Below, piece by piece: positions 57,300 through 64,000 of a DNA stretch of 64,000 bases (the first letter of the stretch is position 1; each line of letters begins with the position of its first letter). The translations under genes and the position numbers were made by a program. The stretch covers positions 1 to 64,000 of the forward strand of contig NZ_JAAKZX010000020.1 of the NCBI RefSeq assembly GCF_011045025.1, in the 5' to 3' direction. The DNA is from Streptomyces ureilyticus. GTDB lineage: Bacteria; Actinomycetota; Actinomycetes; Streptomycetales; Streptomycetaceae. The notes under the pieces are model-generated. The model saw only the letters and a list, made by a program, of their open reading frames with translations. It had not been told where the DNA came from and did no database searches.

Positions 57300-58028
57300 A
57301 TGAGTGACAACAGCCTGCGTCTGGTGTGGATCTACCCGGACCTGCTGAGCACGTACGGCGACCAGGGCAACGCGCTCGTGGTGGAGCGCCGGGCCCGGCA
57401 GCGCGGCCTGGACGTGGCCCGGCTCGACGTACGCAGCGACCAGGCGATCCCCACCTCCGGCGACATCTATCTGATCGGCGGCGGCGAGGACCGGCCGCAG
57501 CGGCTCGCGGCCGAGCGGCTGCGCCGCGACGGCGGTCTGCACCGCGCGGTCGGCAACGGCGCGATCGTCTTCTCCGTGTGCGCCGGCTACCAGATTCTCG
57601 GCCACGAGTTCATCAACGACCTCGGGCAGCGCGAGCCCGGCCTCGGCCTGCTCGACGTGGTCTCCACGCGCGGCGAGGGCGAGCGCTGCGTCGGGGACGT
57701 ACTCGGGGACATCGACGCGCCCCTCGGCCTGCCGCAGCTCACCGGCTTCGAGAACCACCAGGGCATCACCCACCTCGGCCCCACCGCGCGCCCCTTCGCC
57801 CAGGTCCGCCTCGGCAAGGGCAACGGCACGGGAGACGGCACGGAGGGCGCGTACAACGACACGGTCTTCGGGACGTACATGCACGGGCCGGTACTCGCCC
57901 GCAACCCGCTGATCGCGGATCTGCTGCTCAAGCTCGCGCTGGACGTCAACGCGCTGCCGCCGATCGACGACCGGTGGTACGAGGCGCTGCGCGCCGAGCG
58001 CATCGCGGCCGCCCAGCAGCCTGCCTGA
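57300..58028 (+). CDS. gatD: lipid II isoglutaminyl synthase glutaminase subunit GatD
   Basis: The product is 242 aa. Class I glutamine amidotransferase: the nucleophile Cys94 lies in VCAGYQILG, and the catalytic His in YMHGPVLARNP near residue 195. It releases ammonia from glutamine for MurT. IYPDLLSTYGDQGNALVV is the conserved N-terminus. The murT-gatD pair is standard in actinobacteria and supplies the amidated peptidoglycan needed for correct cross-linking. Confidence 0.95.
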   Translation: MSDNSLRLVWIYPDLLSTYGDQGNALVVERRARQRGLDVARLDVRSDQAIPTSGDIYLIGGGEDRPQRLAAERLRRDGGLHRAVGNGAIVFSVCAGYQILGHEFINDLGQREPGLGLLDVVSTRGEGERCVGDVLGDIDAPLGLPQLTGFENHQGITHLGPTARPFAQVRLGKGNGTGDGTEGAYNDTVFGTYMHGPVLARNPLIADLLLKLALDVNALPPIDDRWYEALRAERIAAAQQPA

Positions 58029-58254
58029 GACAGACTGATACGCGGATACGCCGAAAAAAAGGGCCCACAGCCCGCCCGGGACAGCCCGAGAGATGGTTCA
58101 CAGCCCTTCTGGCGGCCCGGCCGCTCACCTGTGCGGGGGCGTCCAGCAGGCGGACGCATGATGCGGACCCGCCCCCTGCCGCCGGTACGCTTGCCGGGTC
58201 CAGCCGGACAGCGCGGTCCGGTACCCGGCCCACGTTGAGAAGGTATTTCGGGCT
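58029..58254. other. 226-nt gap before pfkA
   Basis: The region holds a short A7 tract (58055-58061) and GC-rich runs but no recognised gene or clear terminator. GAGAAGG, about 10 nt before the pfkA ATG, is its ribosome site. Confidence 0.5.
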
Positions 58255-59280
58255 ATGCGCATTGGTGTCCTCACGTCCGGCGGCGACTGCCCCGGCCTGA
58301 ACGCCGTCATCCGGTCCGTCGTACACCGCGCCGTCGTCGACCACGGCGACGAGGTCATCGGCTTCCGGGACGGCTGGAAAGGCCTTCTGGAGTGCGACTA
58401 CCTCAAGCTCGACCTCGACGCGGTGAGCGGAATCCTGGCTCGCGGCGGCACCATCCTCGGCTCCTCCCGCGTACGACCCGAGCACCTCAGGGACGGCGTG
58501 GAGCGGGCCAAGGGGCATGTCGAGGAGCTCGGACTCGACGCGATCATCCCGATCGGCGGTGAGGGCACGCTCAAGGCGGCCCGTCTCCTGTCGGACGGCG
58601 GCCTGCCGATCGTCGGCGTGCCGAAGACCATCGACAACGACATCGCGGTGACGGACGTCACCTTCGGCTTCGACACCGCCGTGGGCGTGGCAACCGAGGC
58701 CCTCGACCGCCTCAAGACCACCGCCGAGTCCCATCAGCGCGTGCTGATCGTGGAGGTCATGGGCCGCCACACCGGCTGGATCGCGCTGCACTCGGGCATG
58801 GCGGCCGGCGCGCACGCGATCGTCGTGCCGGAACGCCCCTTCGACATCGAGGAGTTGACCGCCAAGGTCGGCGAGCGCTTCTCGGCGGGCAAGAAGTTCG
58901 CCATCGTCGTGGCCGCGGAGGGCGCGAAGCCTCGCCAGGGCACGATGGAGTTCGACGAGGGCGGCAAGGACGTCTACGGGCACGAGCGGTTCGCGGGCAT
59001 CGCCCGCCAGCTCTCGCTGGAGCTGGAGCACCGCCTCGGCAAGGAGGCCCGTCCGGTGATCCTCGGGCACGTGCAGCGCGGCGGCACCCCGACCGCGTAC
59101 GACCGGGTCCTCGCGACCCGGTTCGGCTGGCACGCGGTCGAGGCGGTGCACCGGGGTGAGTTCGGCCGGATGACGGCGCTGCGCGGCACCGAGATCGCGA
59201 TGGTGTCGCTCGCGGAGGCGGTCGAGACGCTGAAGACGGTGCCGGACGAGCGGTACGCCGAGGCGGAGTGCGTCCTCTGA
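58255..59280 (+). CDS. pfkA: 6-phosphofructokinase, group III type
   Basis: The product is 341 aa. Phosphofructokinase blocks are present: LTSGGDCPGLNAVIR at residues 6-20, IPIGGEGTLKAARL near residue 100, GVPKTIDNDIAVTD near residue 121, and VEVMGRHTGWIAL. The GGEGT loop carries Gly where PPi-dependent enzymes have Asp, which favours ATP. Lys in PKTIDND is common to group III/PPi-type members, including Streptomyces ATP-PFKs. It phosphorylates fructose 6-phosphate to the 1,6-bisphosphate in glycolysis. A terminator follows. Confidence 0.94.
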   Translation: MRIGVLTSGGDCPGLNAVIRSVVHRAVVDHGDEVIGFRDGWKGLLECDYLKLDLDAVSGILARGGTILGSSRVRPEHLRDGVERAKGHVEELGLDAIIPIGGEGTLKAARLLSDGGLPIVGVPKTIDNDIAVTDVTFGFDTAVGVATEALDRLKTTAESHQRVLIVEVMGRHTGWIALHSGMAAGAHAIVVPERPFDIEELTAKVGERFSAGKKFAIVVAAEGAKPRQGTMEFDEGGKDVYGHERFAGIARQLSLELEHRLGKEARPVILGHVQRGGTPTAYDRVLATRFGWHAVEAVHRGEFGRMTALRGTEIAMVSLAEAVETLKTVPDERYAEAECVL

Positions 59281-59297
59281 TACGTACGTAACTGGCG

Positions 59298-59329
59298 CTG
59301 CCCCCGGTCGCGACCGCGGCTGGGGGCAG
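59298..59329 (+). terminator. pfkA terminator hairpin
   Basis: CTGCCCCC (59298-59305) pairs with GGGGGCAG (59322-59329) around an internal GGTCGCGACC palindrome, followed by TTCTAG. It lies 17 nt after the pfkA stop. Confidence 0.75.
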
Positions 59330-59385
59330 TTCTAGTCTGGGTGCGGACAGACAGCGCACAACCAGTACGAATCAGGAGCCGGCGG

Positions 59386-60339
59386 ATGGATCACAGCGGG
59401 CACGGCACGACCATGGATCTGCCGCCGTTCACGCTGGGACGAGGTCTTGAGTGGTCCGCGGACCCGTTCTTCCTGGTCGCCTGCCTCGTGGGGCTCGCCC
59501 TGTACGGGTGGGGCGTCGTGCGGCTGATGCGGCGTGGTGACAAGTGGCCGGTCGGGCGGACCGTGGCGTTCGTCGTGGGCGTGCTGAGCGTTCTGCTCGT
59601 GATGTGTACCGGACTCAATGACTACGGCATGGTCATGTTCAGCGTGCACATGGTGCAGCACATGGTGATCAGTATGCTGTCGCCGATCCTGATCCTGCTC
59701 GGCGCGCCGATCACGCTGGCGCTGCGTGCCCTGCCGGTGGCCTCCCGCCGGGGCCACAAGGGGCCGCGTGAGCTGCTGCTGGCCCTGCTGCACAGCTGGT
59801 TCATGCGGCTGATCTCGCACCCGGCGTTCACGATCCCGCTGTTCATCGCGAGCCTGTACGCGCTGTACTTCACCCCCATCTTCGACTTCCTGATGGGTTC
59901 GAAGACGGGCCACACCGTGATGATGTGCCACTTCCTCGCCGTCGGCCTCGCCTTCTTCTGGCCGATCATGGGCGTTGATCCCGGTCCGCACCGGCCCGGC
60001 TATCTGATGCGGATGCTGGAGCTGTTCGCGGGCATGCCGTTCCACGCGTTCTTCGGCATCGCGCTGATGATGGCGTCCGAGCCGATGGTCGAGACGTACA
60101 AGAACCCTCCCGCGTCGCTCGGCATCGACGCGCTCTCGGACCAGAACGCGGCGGGCGGCATCGCCTGGGCGTTCAGCGAGATCCCGTCCGTACTCGTGCT
60201 GCTCGCGCTGCTCTTCCAGTGGTACCGCTCCGAACAGCGGCAGGCCCGGCGCATGGACCGGGCCGCGGATCGCGACGGAGACAAGGAGCTGGAGGCGTAC
60301 AACGCCTACCTGGCCTCGTTGAACGCGCGCACCCGCTGA
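59386..60339 (+). CDS. CtaG-like cytochrome c oxidase assembly family membrane protein
   Basis: The product is 317 aa from the ATG at 59386 after AGGAG. At least six or seven membrane segments are seen, such as PFFLVACLVGLALYGWGVV and LSPILILLGAPITLAL. Conserved His-rich stretches VHMVQHMVISMLSP and TVMMCHFLAVG are typical of the caa3_CtaG family (PF09678), which supports copper insertion into terminal oxidases. The N-terminus MDHSGHG also has His residues and may bind metal. The gene is alone; no oxidase genes are adjacent. Confidence 0.9.
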   Translation: MDHSGHGTTMDLPPFTLGRGLEWSADPFFLVACLVGLALYGWGVVRLMRRGDKWPVGRTVAFVVGVLSVLLVMCTGLNDYGMVMFSVHMVQHMVISMLSPILILLGAPITLALRALPVASRRGHKGPRELLLALLHSWFMRLISHPAFTIPLFIASLYALYFTPIFDFLMGSKTGHTVMMCHFLAVGLAFFWPIMGVDPGPHRPGYLMRMLELFAGMPFHAFFGIALMMASEPMVETYKNPPASLGIDALSDQNAAGGIAWAFSEIPSVLVLLALLFQWYRSEQRQARRMDRAADRDGDKELEAYNAYLASLNARTR

Positions 60340-60394
60340 GATATCTGTGGCCACTCTCGGCACTTCCCGTACTTAATGCCTCTTCCAATTAACC

Positions 60395-60425
60395 TTGACT
60401 GAAAGGCTTTTCTATTCAGTAGCAT
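60395..60425 (+). promoter_or_regulatory. predicted promoter for the DUF6777-like gene
   Basis: TTGACT at 60395-60400 and TAGCAT at 60420-60425 are 19 nt apart, slightly wide. They lie about 60 nt before the start at 60486. The sequence is AT-rich for this genome, which supports a regulatory role. Confidence 0.55.
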
Positions 60426-60485
60426 GGCGCGCAAGCCCTGCTTCCGCTCTGCGGGGTGACGGGGGAACCGCCGGGGGGAGCGGTA

Positions 60486-61625
60486 ATGACATTTCGCGCG
60501 CCCATGTACAAGGGCATTCAATCTTCGGTCCGCAGGACCGCATTTCTGCTGGTCACTTTACTGATCCTCAGCGGCTGTACTCAGGCCGACCGCCTCATCG
60601 TCGTGAAGGCCGTCGCGGCCGGAGTTCCGGCTCTCGATCCTTTCTTCGACGAGAAGAGCGGGCTCGGTGCGGACGCCGAGATACGTGGGGAGCGGCCTGG
60701 CGGCGGCTTGCAGCAGGGCAACAAGCCGGGGCTGTACGGCGGTTCGAGCAAGCCGGGCACCTGTGACGTCGACCAGCTCAAGGAATTCCTCATCGATCCC
60801 GAGAACCGCCGGAAGGCGCAAGAATGGGCACGAGTTGCCGGAATTTCTCCGGATGCGATCGATGAGTACGTCGATCGACTCACACCGGTTCTCCTGCGTC
60901 ACGACACTCTCGTGCGGAACCATGACTACAAGAAGGGCAGGGCGGTTGCCTACGACGCCTTGCTGGAGGCGGGAATCGCGGTTCTCGTGAACGATCAGGG
61001 ATTGCCGGTCGTGAAGTGCTCCTGCGGTAATCCACTGCGCGCATTCGAGGGGGACACCGGAAAGATCTCGGTGCGCTTCGAGGACGGCAACAAGAAGTGG
61101 CCAAGTTTCCGCGAGGACTCCGTGGTGTCGGTCGAACCGTCGCCCACGAAGCTCGACCGGCTCGCGCTCGTGGATGTGGCCGACACGGACAAGGGCATCG
61201 AACGGCCCGTCGGCACCGACGGCTCGGAGGACCGGACGTTCGACGCACGACGCGACGGCGAGGCCACGGGAGAGCCGGGCACCTCTGGGGAGCCGGGTTC
61301 CACCTCGCCCACCGAGACGTCGACCGACACTCCGGTACCGACAGATCCGACCGATCCGACGGAACCCAGCGATCCGACGGAGCCCGATCCCACGGAGCCT
61401 GATCCGACGACGCCCGACCCGACGCAGACCTCGACGCCGCCCACCGACACCCCTCCCCCACCGACGCCGACCGACACGGAGCCCGTAGGGGCCTTGCCCC
61501 CGCCGTCGACGGACAGCGCGACTCCGCCGAGCGACGATCCGCCCGTACGAGCTCATCACCGCCGACGAGCGAGCCGGTCACCGGCGAACCCGTCACGAGC
61601 GCCCCGGCGACCGACGTCCCCGTGA
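60486..61625 (+). CDS. DUF6777-like secreted lipoprotein with low-complexity tail
   Basis: The product is 379 aa from the ATG at 60486 after GGGGGAG. A signal with TAFLLVTLLILSGC places the lipid-anchored Cys near residue 31. The globular domain runs to about residue 240, with GTCDVDQLKEFLID and a CSCGNPLRAFE cysteine pair, typical in my recollection of DUF6777 proteins that precede Ser/Thr kinases in Streptomyces. A Thr/Pro/Glu/Asp-rich tail follows. The last 30 residues (RAHHRRRASRSPAN...) are basic and unlike the rest, whereas the other frame keeps the tail style (SSSPPTSEPVTGEPVTSAPA) to a stop at 61654. This suggests a -1 frameshift near 61545. A kinase gene follows. Confidence 0.85.
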   Translation: MTFRAPMYKGIQSSVRRTAFLLVTLLILSGCTQADRLIVVKAVAAGVPALDPFFDEKSGLGADAEIRGERPGGGLQQGNKPGLYGGSSKPGTCDVDQLKEFLIDPENRRKAQEWARVAGISPDAIDEYVDRLTPVLLRHDTLVRNHDYKKGRAVAYDALLEAGIAVLVNDQGLPVVKCSCGNPLRAFEGDTGKISVRFEDGNKKWPSFREDSVVSVEPSPTKLDRLALVDVADTDKGIERPVGTDGSEDRTFDARRDGEATGEPGTSGEPGSTSPTETSTDTPVPTDPTDPTEPSDPTEPDPTEPDPTTPDPTQTSTPPTDTPPPPTPTDTEPVGALPPPSTDSATPPSDDPPVRAHHRRRASRSPANPSRAPRRPTSP

Positions 61626-61682
61626 GCGGCGAGCCCGCCGCGAGCGCGGTCTGACCGACGACAGCACCCAGGGAGGGACCGG

Positions 61683-63557
61683 ATGGCACCAGGGACACCG
61701 CAGTCGGGAGTGGGCCGGGTCATCGCGGGCCGGTATCTGCTGCTGCACCGGCTCGGCACCGGTGGCATGGGACACGTATGGCTGGCCCATGACCAGCAGC
61801 TCGCCTGTGAGGTCGCGCTCAAGGAGATCGTGTTCCGCGATCCTGCCGAGGCCGGCCGGCAGCGCGCGGCCCGGGTCGCCCGGGCCCGCGCGGAGGCCCG
61901 GAACGCGGCGGGGCTGCGCGGGCATCCGCATGTGGTGACCGTGCACGACGTACTGGAACACGAGGGCCTGCCGTGGATCGTGATGGAGTACGTCGCGGGC
62001 GCCCTCGACCTGCGCGACCTGGTCACGCAGCGGGGCCCGGCGGCGCCCGCCGAGTGCGCCCGGATCGGCCTCGCCGTGCTGGACGCGCTGACCGCGGGGC
62101 ACGAGCGGGGAGTCATGCACCGCGATGTGAAGCCCGCGAACATCTTGCTGGCGCCGGACCGCTCGGGTTCGCCGTACGCACGTGTCCTGCTCACCGACTA
62201 CGGGATCTCCGTGCAGCCGGACTCCGCGGAGCCGCGCTGGACGATGACGTCCATGCTCGTGGGCACGGCCGGGTATCTGGCGCCCGAGCGGGCCCAGGGC
62301 GGGCCGCCCACCGCGGCCGCCGACCTGTTCTCGTTGGGCTGCACGCTCTACTACGCGGTCGAGGGGTGCGGCCCCTTCGACCGCGATACGGACCTGGCCG
62401 CGCTCACCGCGGTCGTCCTGGAGGAGCCCCGGCCGCCAGAGCGCGCGGGCGCGCTGGAACCGATCCTGGCGGCCCTGCTCACCAAGGACCCGGTCCACCG
62501 CGCCACGGCCGAGGAGACGCAGGCCGCGCTGTCCGCGATCGTCATGCCGCAGTCCCCACAACGCACCCACGGCGATCCGGGGTCGCAGCCGCAGTGGGCG
62601 CACGCCGAGACGGAGGCATCGGCAGTGCCGGCGCCTGTGCCCGGCCCCGGGTTCGGGCCACCCATGTCACCGCAGTCACCCGTCCCGCCCATGTCACCGA
62701 CGTCCGGCCCGACTTACGGACCGCCGCCCGGCAGCCGGCGTCGCAAGCGCTCGAACGTCCTGCAGTCCGTGATCGCGGGCCTCCTCGGTGTGGGCCTGTC
62801 GCTCGGCGGGGTCTGGTACGCGGTGGGGCGGCAGGCGGGCGAGGGCGGCAGTGCGCAGCCGTACGGCGGGACGATCGGGCTCGCCGAGCGGCTCAAGGAC
62901 GGCGACTGTGTCATCGCCGACTGGCCCGAGAGGCGTTTCGAGGGCACGCCACGGCTGAAGCTCGAGGACTGTCTCAAAGGGTCCCCGGACGGCCAGGTCA
63001 TGGCGGTAGTCGAGGCCGGATCCGTCGAAGAGGCACGCACGGAAGGGCCCGCCCGGTGCGAGGGGCGGACCGAAGAGACCCGTAGGAAGCTCGCGGACGT
63101 ACGCGGCTACGCCGTGCTGCCCACCGAGGCGGGCTTCGAGGCCGCCGGCCGGCGCACCGTCTGTCTGCTGCTGGGGGCGAACGGTGGGGTGTACGGGCCG
63201 CTCGGGGACCACCGGGAGACGGGGCTGACGTTCATCGATACGGCCAATATGCAGAAGCAGGACTGCCTGGACGTACGGTCCGACCGGGACGCCCGGCTGG
63301 CCTCCTGCGACGAGCCGCACGACCAGCGGGTGCTCGGCTTCACCCGGCTGGGCCCGGACACCACGCTCGAAGACGCGAAGCGGGAGTCCGTGGAGGCCTG
63401 CGCGGCGGATGTGCCGCCGATCCAGTACGGCTACCACCCCAGCCGTTACGAATCGGCGGCCTGGGCCGGGGAGAGCGGCTGGAAAACAGGCACCCATTTC
63501 GTCGTATGCACTGTGAAAAGGCAGGACGGGGGCACCATGGAGAGGGACGAACCATAA
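61683..63557 (+). CDS. Hanks-type Ser/Thr protein kinase with extracellular sensor
   Basis: The product is 624 aa. The kinase domain (about 17-285) has the glycine loop LGTGGMGHVWLA, VALKEI with the ATP-binding Lys, HRDVKPANI as catalytic loop, TDYGIS (Tyr replaces Phe of DFG), and APER as the APE block. A Pro-rich linker leads to a membrane helix near residues 358-380 (VLQSVIAGLLGVGLSLGGVW), then an extracellular Cys-rich domain (about 390-624) with several paired cysteines. It resembles PknB-like receptor kinases. It follows a DUF6777 lipoprotein, which could be its external partner. Confidence 0.94.
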   Translation: MAPGTPQSGVGRVIAGRYLLLHRLGTGGMGHVWLAHDQQLACEVALKEIVFRDPAEAGRQRAARVARARAEARNAAGLRGHPHVVTVHDVLEHEGLPWIVMEYVAGALDLRDLVTQRGPAAPAECARIGLAVLDALTAGHERGVMHRDVKPANILLAPDRSGSPYARVLLTDYGISVQPDSAEPRWTMTSMLVGTAGYLAPERAQGGPPTAAADLFSLGCTLYYAVEGCGPFDRDTDLAALTAVVLEEPRPPERAGALEPILAALLTKDPVHRATAEETQAALSAIVMPQSPQRTHGDPGSQPQWAHAETEASAVPAPVPGPGFGPPMSPQSPVPPMSPTSGPTYGPPPGSRRRKRSNVLQSVIAGLLGVGLSLGGVWYAVGRQAGEGGSAQPYGGTIGLAERLKDGDCVIADWPERRFEGTPRLKLEDCLKGSPDGQVMAVVEAGSVEEARTEGPARCEGRTEETRRKLADVRGYAVLPTEAGFEAAGRRTVCLLLGANGGVYGPLGDHRETGLTFIDTANMQKQDCLDVRSDRDARLASCDEPHDQRVLGFTRLGPDTTLEDAKRESVEACAADVPPIQYGYHPSRYESAAWAGESGWKTGTHFVVCTVKRQDGGTMERDEP

Positions 63558-63570
63558 GGAGGGTGTTGCG

Positions 63571-63729
63571 ATGCCCGGTTCTACGAAGACCATGGGGGTG
63601 CTCACCGTCGGCGGCCTGGTCATGGTCACGGCCTACACGGTGGCGCTCGGCAGCAATGGCTGGCTGTGGTTCGGCTGGGTGGTACTCGGCCTGATCACGC
63701 TGGCGATGGTGGCCTCACGCAGCACCTGA
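63571..63729 (+). CDS. small membrane protein
   Basis: The product is 52 aa, preceded by AAGGAGGG. MGVLTVGGLVMVTAYTVALG and WLWFGWVVLGLITLAMVA are two hydrophobic helices, so it is likely a membrane protein. The final ASRST is polar. Located 13 nt after the kinase gene, it is probably in the same operon. I do not know its function. Confidence 0.75.
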   Translation: MPGSTKTMGVLTVGGLVMVTAYTVALGSNGWLWFGWVVLGLITLAMVASRST

Positions 63730-63743
63730 TGCCCTCCGCGCGT

Positions 63744-63781
63744 CCTCCCCTGACACCGGTCCAGAGCCGGTCCGGGGGAGG
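63744..63781. terminator. bidirectional terminator hairpin
   Basis: CCTCCCC (63744-63750) and GGGGAGG (63775-63781) enclose an internal ACCGG/CCGGT pair, followed by CTTTCATT. It separates the kinase operon from the convergent sensor kinase gene. Confidence 0.7.
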
Positions 63782-63784
63782 CTT

Positions 63785-64000
63785 TCATTCGCGGGAGAGC
63801 CGTCCCGCGGAGTGCACGCCGGGCTGGTATTTGGGCAGCCTGGCGGTGATTTTCATGCCGGCACCGAGTGCGGTCTCGATGACGAGGCCGTAGTCGTCTC
63901 CGTAGACCTGGCGCAGCCGGTCGTCGACGTTCGACAGGCCGATGCCGCCCGACGGGCTGACCTCGCCCGCCAGGATGCGGCGCAGCCAGGCGGGGTCCAT
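63785..64000 (-). CDS. LytS-like sensor histidine kinase (3' end, cut by window)
   Basis: Only the last 71 codons are visible, running off the right edge. SGGIGLSNVDDRLRQVYG is the ATPase G-box of LytS/YehU-type GHKL histidine kinases, followed by LGAGMKITARLPKYQ. It ends in GRLSRE. The remainder, including the phosphorylated His and membrane part, lies outside. A paired response regulator is likely further right. Confidence 0.85.
   Translation of the reverse strand: MDPAWLRRILAGEVSPSGGIGLSNVDDRLRQVYGDDYGLVIETALGAGMKITARLPKYQPGVHSAGRLSRE

Noticed and set aside
58055..58061. A7 tract taken as the T-run of a terminator
   Set aside because: No stable stem lies at the right side for either strand.
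1..64000. CRISPR arrays, rRNA or tRNA genes
   Set aside because: No repeat-spacer pattern of 25-40 bp and no cloverleaf or rRNA-like sequence was noticed on reading both strands.

Overview
The window comes from a high-GC actinomycete, almost certainly Streptomyces. Codon third positions are nearly all G/C, and GTG starts and 4-nt stop/start overlaps are common. It also carries genus-typical items: MurT/GatD, a SpoIIE-type PP2C phosphatase with an anti-sigma-like ATPase end, a Hanks-type Ser/Thr kinase, a Cys-free L32 paralogue beside a COG0523 GTPase, and an intergenic repeat of a kind I recall from many Streptomyces genomes. No rRNA, tRNA, CRISPR array, prophage or complete insertion sequence was seen.

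Region A (1-17333) holds two adjacent glycan-utilisation loci. The first has an SDR (cut by the window edge), a galactonate-dehydratase-like enolase-superfamily enzyme, a D-2-hydroxyacid dehydrogenase, a LacI regulator, a three-gene ABC sugar importer and a convergent GH43 glycosidase. Matching LacI-type palindromes lie at the importer and GH43 promoters and before the dehydrogenase. The second has GH32 and GH1 genes divergent from another LacI regulator and a second three-gene importer. Between GH43 and GH1 lie gene remnants, including 66 bp that match the 3' part of the GH32 gene.

Region B (17335-31281) is mixed: a formylglycine-generating enzyme, a PAS/GAF/PP2C/ATPase regulator, a MarR regulator, a Baeyer-Villiger-type monooxygenase with a beta-propeller lactonase-like partner, a lipoprotein, a probable zinc-starvation unit (Zur-like box, L32, GTPase), a TcmP-like methyltransferase, a DUF779 protein, a secreted NAGPA-domain protein, a small membrane protein and a secreted PLC-like phosphodiesterase.

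Region C (31545-43475) is the most distinctive part. It contains a third ABC importer, one of whose permeases carries a large extracytoplasmic insert, then a GH13 glucosidase, a ROK kinase, a frameshifted FAD oxidoreductase, an SDR, a SIS-domain isomerase, a GntR/HutC regulator and a phosphotriesterase-family hydrolase. A 20-bp operator-like sequence (18/20 identical) sits just after the predicted start sites of both the ROK promoter and the SIS-operon promoter. Related elements at an exact 22-bp period fill the regulator's own leader. This suggests one co-regulated pathway for import, hydrolysis, phosphorylation, oxidation and lactone opening of an unidentified sugar conjugate.

Region D (43502-64000) is mostly conserved chromosome. 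It has a paired acyl-CoA dehydrogenase/quinone oxidoreductase operon, an XRE-cupin regulator divergent from a thioredoxin-reductase-like enzyme, an ATP-dependent DNA ligase coupled to a NUDIX hydrolase, a succinate-semialdehyde-type dehydrogenase, a small leaderless gene, a TenA-like protein, an acyl-CoA dehydrogenase with a divergent TetR regulator, peptide deformylase, murT-gatD, 6-phosphofructokinase, a CtaG-like protein, a lipoprotein next to a Ser/Thr kinase, a small membrane protein, and the end of a LytS-like sensor kinase running off the right edge.
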